Made by a program: the position numbers and the translations under genes. From the NCBI GenBank assembly GCA_963768585.1, contig CAVYIF010000010.1:62001-126000 (forward strand): 64,000 bases of DNA, in the 5' to 3' direction. This DNA is from CAVUNY01 sp963768585. Its GTDB lineage: Bacteria > Chloroflexota > Anaerolineae > Anaerolineales > Anaerolineaceae. This document shows positions 16,685 to 23,862 of this stretch, in pieces. Below the pieces are notes generated by a model. That model searched no databases. It was not told the origin of the DNA and saw only the letters and a program-made list of their open reading frames with translations. The stretch's first letter is position 1. Every line of letters starts with the position of its first letter.

Positions 16685-17842
16685 TCATCGCACCAACCGG
16701 TACCACCTGAACGCCAACCAGGCAAACAGCGCCATTCGCAGCGGGACGATCAGCCACAAACCTGCAAAAATGGCGTGTGCCAGCAGGGTCGGCCATTCCA
16801 ACAATGCCAATAAAATAAGCGCGGATGATCCATAAAAAGCGGCTTTGAAAGAAAAAGTCAGCAGGATCAGGGGGATTAAATATAGAATCCACTGGGGGCT
16901 CCAACCCGGAGACCAGATCAAAAATACAATCCAGGTTAATCCTAAAAATGAAACCAACGCCTGGTCGGTTTGCAGCCGCGTTCGCCAGAAAAGCCATCCA
17001 CCCAGGGCCGCAAAGGGCAGCAGGGTCAAGGTGGATGGAATTTTCGCCGGCTGCCCGCGGGAAATACCGGCGATGGTTGGATCAAGGCGGTCGTTCACCA
17101 GTAAAAATGCGCCGGTGGTCATATTGCCATCAACCAATGCCCAGACAGTTTCCCAGGAGCTGCGTGTGGATTGGGCCTTGAGCGAGGCCAGGGTCATTTG
17201 CGGGGAAAGCAGGTAAAGAATTGCCAGCAGGCCAAACACCCAACCAAAGGCGGATAGTGCCGCTTTGCCGGCCCAGACAGGCTTCTTGAAACGCAAGGCG
17301 CTGGCCAATAACAACCCTGGGAACCACTTGAGCAGCATTCCCATCCCGACTGCCCACCCACTGCGCCAGGAATGGCCCTCCAGCATCCACCAGGTGCCCA
17401 ACAGCATGAATGCCAGCGGCAGCAGGTCAAAATACCACCAGGTGTAAGGCAGCGGCAGCAGGAGCGCCAGATACACCCAGGTGCGGATGCGCGCCTCGCG
17501 CCTGGTGAAGATCCGCCCGGCGATCTTACTGAAGAGCAGCAAACAGGCAGAACCGGCCAATGCCAGAACAAGCGCCAGAAGCAGGTAATATTGGAAGGTT
17601 TGACCACCTGCCAGCTTAAAAAAGCCTGCGTTCAGCAGCGGGAACAGGGGTGGAAATTCGCTCCAATAATGGAAGTACGGCCAGCCGGGTAAAGCCGCCC
17701 AGGCCTGGTATTCTGGCAGATCGCCCACCCCGGTATAGCTGTTGGGTACCAGTGCCAGAAAGAGCACGATGCGCCCGATGAAGTACAACAGCGCCGGCAG
17801 AAGCTCCTCGTTCAACGCGTCGTTCGTTTCTTCGATTTCCAT
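16685..17842 (-). CDS. Polytopic membrane protein, glycosyltransferase 87-like (DUF2029)
   Basis: A 385-residue membrane protein with about ten hydrophobic segments. After the first segment comes an extracytoplasmic loop with GDLPEYQAW and FHYWSEFPPLFPLLNAG, resembling the acidic catalytic loop of polyprenyl-phosphate-sugar-dependent mannosyl/arabinosyltransferases; WWYFDLLPLAFMLLGTW and KWFPGLLL fit that class. Likely transfers a sugar to a glycolipid or glycan on the outer face; substrate unknown. The ATG at 17842 is preferred over the TTG at 17848: TATAAT (minus strand, 17856-17851) lies 8 nt before it and no ribosome site is seen, so the message may be leaderless. Confidence 0.65.
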   Translation of the reverse strand: MEIEETNDALNEELLPALLYFIGRIVLFLALVPNSYTGVGDLPEYQAWAALPGWPYFHYWSEFPPLFPLLNAGFFKLAGGQTFQYYLLLALVLALAGSACLLLFSKIAGRIFTRREARIRTWVYLALLLPLPYTWWYFDLLPLAFMLLGTWWMLEGHSWRSGWAVGMGMLLKWFPGLLLASALRFKKPVWAGKAALSAFGWVFGLLAILYLLSPQMTLASLKAQSTRSSWETVWALVDGNMTTGAFLLVNDRLDPTIAGISRGQPAKIPSTLTLLPFAALGGWLFWRTRLQTDQALVSFLGLTWIVFLIWSPGWSPQWILYLIPLILLTFSFKAAFYGSSALILLALLEWPTLLAHAIFAGLWLIVPLRMALFAWLAFRWYRLVR

Positions 17843-18042
17843 ATCCAATAATTATATGGGACTTTATGGGACAAGGCTGCCTGGTTTATCACCGAATCCC
17901 CATGTTCCTCTTTTTCCCCGCCCCTCGCGCTCACCCTGCGGGCGTACCTTGCGTATCGCGCTGCCGTAGGGCAGTTTGGGATAGAGCTGGGGGTGGGGTG
18001 AATTCGCCCCAGGATAAAAATGCACCCGAAATGCCGACCAGC
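17843..18042. other. Intergenic region between divergent genes
   Basis: Besides the -10 box of the glycosyltransferase gene (17851-17856), this C-rich stretch shows no reading frame with recognisable homology and no clear structure. Confidence 0.3.
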
Positions 18043-18071
18043 TTGACAGCCATTTATGCGATTTGTATACT
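18043..18071 (+). promoter_or_regulatory. thpR promoter
   Basis: TTGACA (18043-18048), 17-bp spacer, TATACT (18066-18071). The predicted start near 18078 leaves a leader of about 36 nt. Confidence 0.75.
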
Positions 18072-18113
18072 CATAAAAATACTGAACGCATCATTAGATC
18101 TGACTGCCAACTC

Positions 18114-18707
18114 ATGACCCAAGATTCCATGCATGCCATCCGCTCATTTATTGCCATAGAACTGCCGGGCCCCATTCAAAAACAATTGGATGGTATTATT
18201 AACCAGCTTAAAGGTCCCACGACCGGCGCAGTACGCTGGGTTCCGGTACAAAATATCCATCTGACTTTAAAATTCCTGGGGGATGTCTCGCCGGCAAACA
18301 TGGAAATCTTGATGAACATGCTGCGCACAGAATCCAGCCGGCAGAAATCCTTCTCAATATCCATCGGAGAATTGGGTGCCTTTCCCTCGCCCCGCCGCCC
18401 ACGCGTGCTGTGGATCGGGGTCAGCGCCACACCCCAATTAGATGCTCTGGCGCGTCTGGTGGAAAGTGAAACCCGGAAGTTAGGCTATCCACCGGAAGCG
18501 AGGCCATTTTCTCCCCATTTGACCCTCGGCCGGGTCTCACAAAGTGCCACACCGTTACAGGTGCGCCAGGTGGCGGATACCCTGGCGGGAAAGAAGGTAG
18601 GGCATTTGGGGAATGCCGAAGTTAACGAGGTTGTTTTGTTTAAAAGCATACTGACACCCAAAGGCGCGGAATATACTGCCTTGCTTAAGGTTCCACTGCA
18701 GCCTTAG
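18114..18707 (+). CDS. thpR: RNA 2',3'-cyclic phosphodiesterase ThpR
   Basis: A 2H phosphoesterase that opens 2',3'-cyclic phosphate ends of RNA. The 197-residue protein has the two HxTx signatures, HLTLKFLG (His49) and HLTLGRV (His135), in the family spacing, and begins with the typical RSFIAIELP. I set the start at the ATG at 18114, shortly before RSFIAI; no strong ribosome site is visible. It is followed by rsfS, which has its own promoter. Confidence 0.9.
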   Translation: MTQDSMHAIRSFIAIELPGPIQKQLDGIINQLKGPTTGAVRWVPVQNIHLTLKFLGDVSPANMEILMNMLRTESSRQKSFSISIGELGAFPSPRRPRVLWIGVSATPQLDALARLVESETRKLGYPPEARPFSPHLTLGRVSQSATPLQVRQVADTLAGKKVGHLGNAEVNEVVLFKSILTPKGAEYTALLKVPLQP

Positions 18708-18762
18708 TGGGTAAATTGCTTCTATTTTCCAACCTGAAAACCGGTAAACTGACCTTTTCAGC

Positions 18763-18790
18763 TTGTAGATCGGAAAAGTCCGATTATAAT
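18763..18790 (+). promoter_or_regulatory. Candidate rsfS promoter
   Basis: TTGTAG (18763-18768) and a perfect TATAAT (18785-18790) with a 16-bp spacer, ending 32 nt before the proposed CTG start. Confidence 0.5.
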
Positions 18791-18822
18791 TGAAATCAAC
18801 AATCTTTTTTGAGAGGTGAATT

Positions 18823-19170
18823 CTGACTGCTACGGTTGATATTGCTCGTGCCCTGGTGAATGCTTTGGAGGACAAAAAGGGCGAAAACCTCCTTTTACTT
18901 GATATCCAAGATATCGCAACATTTACAGATTATTTCATTCTGGCAAACGGTACCAGCGACCGTATGCTGGATGCCCTGGCCGACGCGGTGATGGATGAAG
19001 CCAGGAGTATATTTAAACTGCATGGGAAGCGCGAAGGCCGTCCGAATGATGGCTGGATCCTCATCGACTTTGGCGACATCGTCGTCCATCTCCTTTCTCC
19101 CGACCAGCGCGATTATTATCAAATCGAAAAATTGTGGGATAAGGGTAAGGTATTACTCCGGCTGCAATAA
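18823..19170 (+). CDS. rsfS: Ribosomal silencing factor RsfS, probable CTG start
   Basis: RsfS binds ribosomal protein L14 and blocks subunit joining in starvation. The core LLLLDIQDIATFTDYFILA, DGWILIDFGDIVVHLLSPDQR and YYQIEKLW is unmistakable. The first ATG/GTG in frame (GTG 18856) would cut off the first helix. Extending upstream, CTG at 18823 gives LTATVDIARALVNALEDKK, the normal N-terminus, and has AGAGG 6 nt upstream; no ATG, GTG or TTG is available there. I therefore propose a CTG start (115 residues). Confidence 0.85.
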   Translation: MTATVDIARALVNALEDKKGENLLLLDIQDIATFTDYFILANGTSDRMLDALADAVMDEARSIFKLHGKREGRPNDGWILIDFGDIVVHLLSPDQRDYYQIEKLWDKGKVLLRLQ

Positions 19171-19179
19171 TTCTCTTTT

Positions 19180-19221
19180 ATAAAGATCTAAATTTGGCGC
19201 GCGCCAAATTTAGATCTTTAT
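19180..19221. terminator. 42-bp perfect palindrome between convergent rsfS and ctaA-ctaB
   Basis: Two 21-bp arms without spacer, centred between 19200 and 19201; the left arm ends AAATTTGGCGC and the right begins GCGCCAAATTT. As RNA it gives a very stable hairpin on either strand, with T-rich flank on both sides. Best read as a bidirectional terminator for rsfS and the cytochrome oxidase operon. Confidence 0.7.
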
Positions 19222-19230
19222 TGCTAAAAA

Positions 19231-21081
19231 TTACAGCAGCACATCCAACACCAATGCCAGGAAGAGAAATGCCAGGTACATGCTGGAATAACGGTACATC
19301 TTCCAGGCGATTTTATTCCCACCGGTTTTCCAAACCCGCCAGGCGGTCGAAATCAGCCAGGCGCCCAGCCCCAGCGCCGAAAACAGGAAAATCACGCCGG
19401 TGATGTGCAGAGCGGGCATCAAAAGCGTCAACCCCACCAACTCCAGCGTATACAATAAGATCTGCCAGCGCGCGGCCTTTTCACCCTGAACCACGGGCAG
19501 CATGGGCACGCCGGCGCGCGCATAGTCCTTTTGCCGCACCAGGGCCAGCGCCCAGAAGTGCGGCGGAGTCCACAGGAACACAATCGCAAATAAAAACAGG
19601 GAAGGGATATTGAGACTGCCAGCCGCCGCCGCCCAACCCACCAGGGGGGGGATTGCCCCGGCGCCGCCACCAATCACGATATTCTGCACGGTCAATTTTT
19701 TCAACCACACGGAATACAAAAGCACGTAATAAATCATACCAGCCAGCGAAAGCAAAGCCGCCAGCAGGTTGACGTAAACTGCCAGCAGCACAAAAGCCGC
19801 CAGGCAGGCCGCCAGGCCATACGCGATGCCCTCCGCAGCCGTCATCCGGCCGGATGGCAGCGGGCGCCTGGAGGTACGCTGCATATTCTTATCCAGTTCA
19901 CGATCGATATACTGGTTGAGGGCGCTCGCCCCACCCGCCGCCAGGGCCCCACCCAGCATGGTCCAAAAAGTGAGTCCAAAATCGGGCAGCCTGCGGCCGC
20001 CTAATACCATTCCGGCATAGGTGGTTACCAGAAGGAGCAAAACAATCACCGGTTTGTTCAGCAGGAAGAAATCTTTGGCCCGTTGACGGAAGGGGCTGCC
20101 ATGCGCTGCTTCCGCCGCCTCTGCTTCAGGGGTGCGACCGGCCAACCCAACCGCCGTCACCAGCACCGCCAGTACCGCCCACAACCCGGCTGAGACACCC
20201 GCATGCAGGCCAACCAGGTCTGTTGGAAAACTGCGGGTGACTTTCGCCGCTCCAATCAGCACCTGGCCAAGAAAAAGAATAAATGCCGCGGAACTGGCGC
20301 TGAGAATGACCCGCTGGCTGCGCTGTGTGCGCCAGGCAGTCCAAAATACAAGGGTTACCAGCAGGCCCGCCGCAGCAGTTACCCCGCGGTGGCTTAAAGC
20401 CAGCCAGCCCTGGGCGGATACCGGAAGCCCGCCGCCGCACAGAGGCCAACCACTGCAGGCCTGTGGGGCATTACCCGCCACCACCACCGCCCCACTGACC
20501 AGCACCAGAAAAACTGCCCCAGCCGCAGCCAGAGATAATCGCGCGAATGGCGAGTGAAATTGCAGCCGGCTGTGCCAGGGTTGTGCCTGGGGGATGGCAT
20601 CTTCAAGCGTGTCTTCACCATTGGTCGCTGGCAGCCGGTAGTTTGCGATTCGAACCGGGGTCAATCCATAAGCCGCGGTCGTGGCGGTAACCGCCAACCC
20701 CAATACACCCAACGCCAGCGTAAGGTGAATGCCCGCCAGGGATAGTGGATTGGCAGCCAGCACCAGGCCGGCTCCCAGGAAAATCTCGATCGCCATCAAG
20801 CCAACCCCCGTCATTAACGGCAGCAGAATGATATGCTCCGCACGCCGGCGCTGCGCCCATACCGCCGAGATCGTGATTAATAGGGCTGCCAGGGCAGCCA
20901 TAACCCGGTGCAGCACCTGCAAGCGCGCCTGGGTCTCCACCGGCCAATTAAACTGGCCAAAGCAGGTCGGCCAATCCGGGCAGGCCTGGGCCGAGTCACT
21001 CACCCGGACCACATTACCTACCACAACGAGCAGAAAAATGACAATGGTTGTCATAAGTAAAAAATACCGAAATGTTTTCAT
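19231..21081 (-). CDS. ctaA-ctaB: Heme A synthase - heme O synthase fusion (CtaA-CtaB)
   Basis: A 616-residue membrane protein carrying both steps from heme B to heme A. Residues 1 to about 320 are CtaA, with histidines in helices (LQVLHRVMAAL, LAGIHLTLALG, ALSHRGVTAA, VGLHAGVSAG) and paired Cys loops (ACPDWPTC, ACSGWPLC). Residues about 340-616 are CtaB, the UbiA-type farnesyltransferase, with NQYIDRELDKNMQRTSRRPL as the Asp-rich prenyl-diphosphate site. The order is opposite to the reaction order. Such fusions are known in Thermus and in Chloroflexota. It is the last gene of the oxidase operon, supplying the heme A that subunit I needs. Confidence 0.92.
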   Translation of the reverse strand: MKTFRYFLLMTTIVIFLLVVVGNVVRVSDSAQACPDWPTCFGQFNWPVETQARLQVLHRVMAALAALLITISAVWAQRRRAEHIILLPLMTGVGLMAIEIFLGAGLVLAANPLSLAGIHLTLALGVLGLAVTATTAAYGLTPVRIANYRLPATNGEDTLEDAIPQAQPWHSRLQFHSPFARLSLAAAGAVFLVLVSGAVVVAGNAPQACSGWPLCGGGLPVSAQGWLALSHRGVTAAAGLLVTLVFWTAWRTQRSQRVILSASSAAFILFLGQVLIGAAKVTRSFPTDLVGLHAGVSAGLWAVLAVLVTAVGLAGRTPEAEAAEAAHGSPFRQRAKDFFLLNKPVIVLLLLVTTYAGMVLGGRRLPDFGLTFWTMLGGALAAGGASALNQYIDRELDKNMQRTSRRPLPSGRMTAAEGIAYGLAACLAAFVLLAVYVNLLAALLSLAGMIYYVLLYSVWLKKLTVQNIVIGGGAGAIPPLVGWAAAAGSLNIPSLFLFAIVFLWTPPHFWALALVRQKDYARAGVPMLPVVQGEKAARWQILLYTLELVGLTLLMPALHITGVIFLFSALGLGAWLISTAWRVWKTGGNKIAWKMYRYSSMYLAFLFLALVLDVLL

Positions 21082-21134
21082 TTAATCCTCTCAACCCCAG
21101 CCATACAGCGACAGACAGATTTTGTACCTGACCG

Positions 21135-21891
21135 TCAAGATTTTTTTCTTTTGCCGATCTGCTTCCAGAGATAAAATGGATAGCCTACGCCCAGAATGGT
21201 GGCAAAAGAAAACCACTGGATGGCATATCCCATGTGCGGCCCCTCGGTAATCTCGGGTGCCACGACCTCGCGAACCGGAAAATCGGCCTGTGATTGCTCA
21301 GGCGCTTGCTGAATATAAACAGGCAGCAGCGGTAGTGTCGTTTGCGCCTGGACTTGCTTAAGATTTAATATAATTCCACGCATCCAGGTGGGTTTCACCT
21401 GGCGATAAGGTGGGATTTACCATGCCGCCATAATCAGGTGTTTCCAACCCGCGGCGCAGAACTCCGTTCACAGTAACCAGGCCCGCTTCATCATATTTCG
21501 CACGGACCTGTGGCGCCGAATCTTCAACCGGGATCCATCCGCGTTCTACCAGGATGGCATTTTTACTCCCATCCAGGAGTAAGGGGGTAAAAACATGCAC
21601 GCCTAACCGGTTGTCGTAAACCTGATTGCGCAAAATGATTTCCTGGCTGTAGTCATACTTGCCCCGAACTGTCACGCTGCGGTACTCCATGTCGTAGAGT
21701 TGGTCAACCGGAAGGTTTTGGTTCAGATCCAGCACCGGGGCATTGATTTGACTTTCTACCCGAGCGTTGAAGGACCGGCGCCACGCCAGGCGGTCCAGCT
21801 GCCAGAATCCCAAACGGATGCATAAGGCAGCGCCCGCGATGACCAGCAAGGAAGTTAAGATCCATTTACGAGTTAATAGACGCCTGAACAT
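21135..21891 (-). pseudogene. SURF1 family oxidase assembly protein, frameshifted
   Basis: SURF1 helps insert heme A into oxidase subunit I. From 21891 the frame gives the first membrane helix (RLGFWQLDRLAWR), VTVRGKYDY and VERGWIP, then stops at 21358 after THLDAWNYIKS. The remaining part, QAQTTLPLLPVYIQQ and GPHMGYAIQWFSFA with the second helix, lies in another frame ending at 21135. Removing one A in the run at about 21361-21366 joins them into a normal SURF1 of about 250 residues with both helices. Either a sequencing error or a real inactivation; neighbours are intact. Confidence 0.85.
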
Positions 21892-22401
21892 TTACGCCTC
21901 CGCGGAGGGGTCTTTCTTTTTCTGAGGCACAGCCAACGAGAATACCGCCAGCATCACCCCGGTCGGCAGCCCAACCAGCAAAATCCCCTGCACCCTTGTG
22001 GAGGTGGTCAGCGCCGGCTGGACTTCCAGGCCAAAGACCTGGGTCTGGGTGAAAGAACAGTGGTAGGTATAGCTGCTTTCGGTTCCTATCTGCAGCACAC
22101 CACTCGATTGAGCCGGCACCCATACCGGCCCTAACTGGTGGCTGACGACATCCATATTTTTCACCACCAGCAAGTCGCCTATACTAAAGGTCATATTACT
22201 CGGGATGGATGGCACGGGCAGTCCGGCTTTTATTTTTTCCGCTGTCCCTTCGGGAATGAGCAGTTCGACGCGCGTTGGCTCTCGTTGGGTGCGGTCCAAA
22301 GTTGCCGCGAATGATAATTCACTCACCAACCAACCAAAGGCCAGGCCAAAGATAATCATCAGTGACATCTGAACCCACCGTTTTCCAAGCCAGATCTTCA
22401 T
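21892..22401 (-). CDS. Membrane-anchored cupredoxin-like protein of the oxidase operon
   Basis: A 169-residue protein with an N-terminal membrane helix (about 10-32), an extracytoplasmic beta-rich domain and a second helix (about 136-158). The middle (SIGDLLVVKNMDVVSHQLGP, a later GTESSYTYHCSF) resembles a cupredoxin fold, with His and Cys at positions like those of copper ligands, but the His/Met ligands usually found after the Cys are missing. It sits between sco and surf1, overlapping neither (1 bp gaps), so a part in copper delivery or oxidase assembly is likely; I do not recognise a named family. Confidence 0.6.
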   Translation of the reverse strand: MKIWLGKRWVQMSLMIIFGLAFGWLVSELSFAATLDRTQREPTRVELLIPEGTAEKIKAGLPVPSIPSNMTFSIGDLLVVKNMDVVSHQLGPVWVPAQSSGVLQIGTESSYTYHCSFTQTQVFGLEVQPALTTSTRVQGILLVGLPTGVMLAVFSLAVPQKKKDPSAEA

Positions 22402-22402
22402 A

Positions 22403-23002
22403 TCATCCTTCTTTCAACAGGAATGAAATATCCTTGATGATGAAATCTATATCCGTGCCAAAGGGGTAGGTCATCCGAAGCTGATTTTTTGGGTCGATCA
22501 CATAAATAAAAGCAGAATGAGCTACCGTGTAGGTATCAGACGAGGCAACCGGTTGAATCTCCCGGTACACGCCGTATTCTTTCCAAACCGGCTCCATCTG
22601 GTCGATGGGGGCGGATAAACCTACAAAGGACGGTCCAAATACCGAAAGGTAATCTTTCAATTTTTCTACCGTATCGCGTTGCGGATCAACCGTGATAAAT
22701 ACCATTTGAACCGATTTTGCGCGGTCGCCCAAACCGGCCATCACCTGGCGCATGTCCGAGAGGGTTGTCGGGCAAACATCCGGGCAGGATGTATATCCAA
22801 AAAACAACAGGACCAATTTTCCACGCTGTTGAGCCAGATTGAATGTCGAGCCATCACTGGCCGGCAAAGTTATGGGTGGGGCGGGCTGTGGGGGATCAAT
22901 TACCGAGCCATGCAAAACATAGGGTTGGGCAAAAGCGAAGATGATCACCGCCCCAAGACCTAACAATGCCGCACTCCCCGCCAAAATTAACCTGCTTTTC
23001 AT
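22403..23002 (-). CDS. SCO1/SenC copper chaperone
   Basis: SCO proteins deliver copper to the CuA centre of oxidase subunit II. The 199 residues have one N-terminal anchor helix, then a thioredoxin-fold domain with GYTSCPDVCPTTLSDM (CxxxC copper site), FITVDPQRDTVEKLKDY and the third ligand in YTVAHSAFIYVID. It follows subunit III after a hairpin at 23018-23049. Confidence 0.93.
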   Translation of the reverse strand: MKSRLILAGSAALLGLGAVIIFAFAQPYVLHGSVIDPPQPAPPITLPASDGSTFNLAQQRGKLVLLFFGYTSCPDVCPTTLSDMRQVMAGLGDRAKSVQMVFITVDPQRDTVEKLKDYLSVFGPSFVGLSAPIDQMEPVWKEYGVYREIQPVASSDTYTVAHSAFIYVIDPKNQLRMTYPFGTDIDFIIKDISFLLKEG

Positions 23003-23017
23003 TTTATATCCTTATAG

Positions 23018-23049
23018 AACAATCTGCGGGAAAGTTCCCGCAGATTGTT
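23018..23049. terminator. Hairpin inside the oxidase operon between ctaE and sco
   Basis: Perfect 15-bp stem AACAATCTGCGGGAA / TTCCCGCAGATTGTT with a 2-nt loop, in the 59-bp gap between the structural genes and the assembly genes. There is no good T-run on the minus strand, so partial termination or an RNA-processing and stability role is more likely than full termination. Confidence 0.5.
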
Positions 23050-23061
23050 GATGCTTATTGA

Positions 23062-23652
23062 TCAGACCGGTGTCCCGATCAGGTACAACGCGGGGTAAAA
23101 GAAGATCCAGACCAGATCGACAAAATGCCAGTAATTCGTTGCAGCTTCTACTGCCCAATGCCGCTCTGCCGTATACAGGCCTTTCATCCCATTGCGTAAA
23201 ACAATCCCCAGGAAAATTACGCCGGTCAATACATGGAAAGCATGCATGCCGGTCATCATGTAAAACACCCCACCCTGCACACCATCGCCTGGTCCAAATG
23301 GGGCGTTACGCCACTCAAAACCAACCACGCCTACCAGGAAACCGATCCCCAGGATCATCGTGATCGCTGTACTGGTTATAAAACCTTTGCGGTTTCCCTG
23401 TGACATTTGCACCTCTGCCCGATTCATGAAGAAGCTTGAAATCAGCAGGATGGACGTAACAATCAATCCCAGAAACTGCTCGAGGTCGGGCCGGTGATTG
23501 CCCAGCAGGTAAAAGCGGGTGACCATCAAACCGCCAAACACAAAGCTGTCTGAGATGAAAAACAGCCATAAACCGATCCGGTTAGTCATAAGTTTATAGG
23601 CAGGCTGCATGCGCGGGTCAACCGCGACAGTTTGATCGTGCGTACTCATCAA
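23062..23652 (-). CDS. ctaE: Cytochrome c oxidase subunit III
   Basis: Integral subunit of the haem-copper oxidase. The 196 residues have five membrane helices as in bacterial caa3 oxidases, with RIGLWLFFISDSFVFGGLM at the start, a MTGMHAFHVLTGVIFLG segment and a final NYWHFVDLVWIFFYPALYL. It overlaps the preceding subunit IV gene by 4 bases. Confidence 0.93.
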   Translation of the reverse strand: MMSTHDQTVAVDPRMQPAYKLMTNRIGLWLFFISDSFVFGGLMVTRFYLLGNHRPDLEQFLGLIVTSILLISSFFMNRAEVQMSQGNRKGFITSTAITMILGIGFLVGVVGFEWRNAPFGPGDGVQGGVFYMMTGMHAFHVLTGVIFLGIVLRNGMKGLYTAERHWAVEAATNYWHFVDLVWIFFYPALYLIGTPV

Positions 23653-23852
23653 TGACCTCCTTTAGAACCAAAAACCCGGAAAACATGCATAAAGAACCAT
23701 AAAACTAACCCGCCTTTGATTAAGGCAATCAACCACAGCAAGATATACGGCACCTCGCTGACAGCCATGATATATTCAAGTGCAGTCAGTACCGCCAGGA
23801 TCAAAAAAACAACCGCGCCCCTTTTCAAGTCATTGGACATTATTTTTTCCAT
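23649..23852 (-). CDS. Cytochrome c oxidase subunit IV (prokaryotic type)
   Basis: A 67-residue protein with two membrane helices and the typical ALIKGGLVLWFFMHV second helix of prokaryotic subunit IV (CtaF/CoxD-like). It is a structural accessory of the oxidase. GGAGTG lies upstream of the ATG at 23852; a second in-frame ATG at 23840 is possible. Confidence 0.85.
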   Translation of the reverse strand: MEKIMSNDLKRGAVVFLILAVLTALEYIMAVSEVPYILLWLIALIKGGLVLWFFMHVFRVFGSKGGH

Positions 23853-23862
23853 GTTTCACTCC

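Noticed and set aside
20640..20660. TTCGAACC-like T-loop sequence, possible tRNA
   Set aside because: No acceptor or anticodon stem fits around it, and it lies inside the ctaA-ctaB coding sequence; the same holds for a similar stretch at about 25097 in ctaD.
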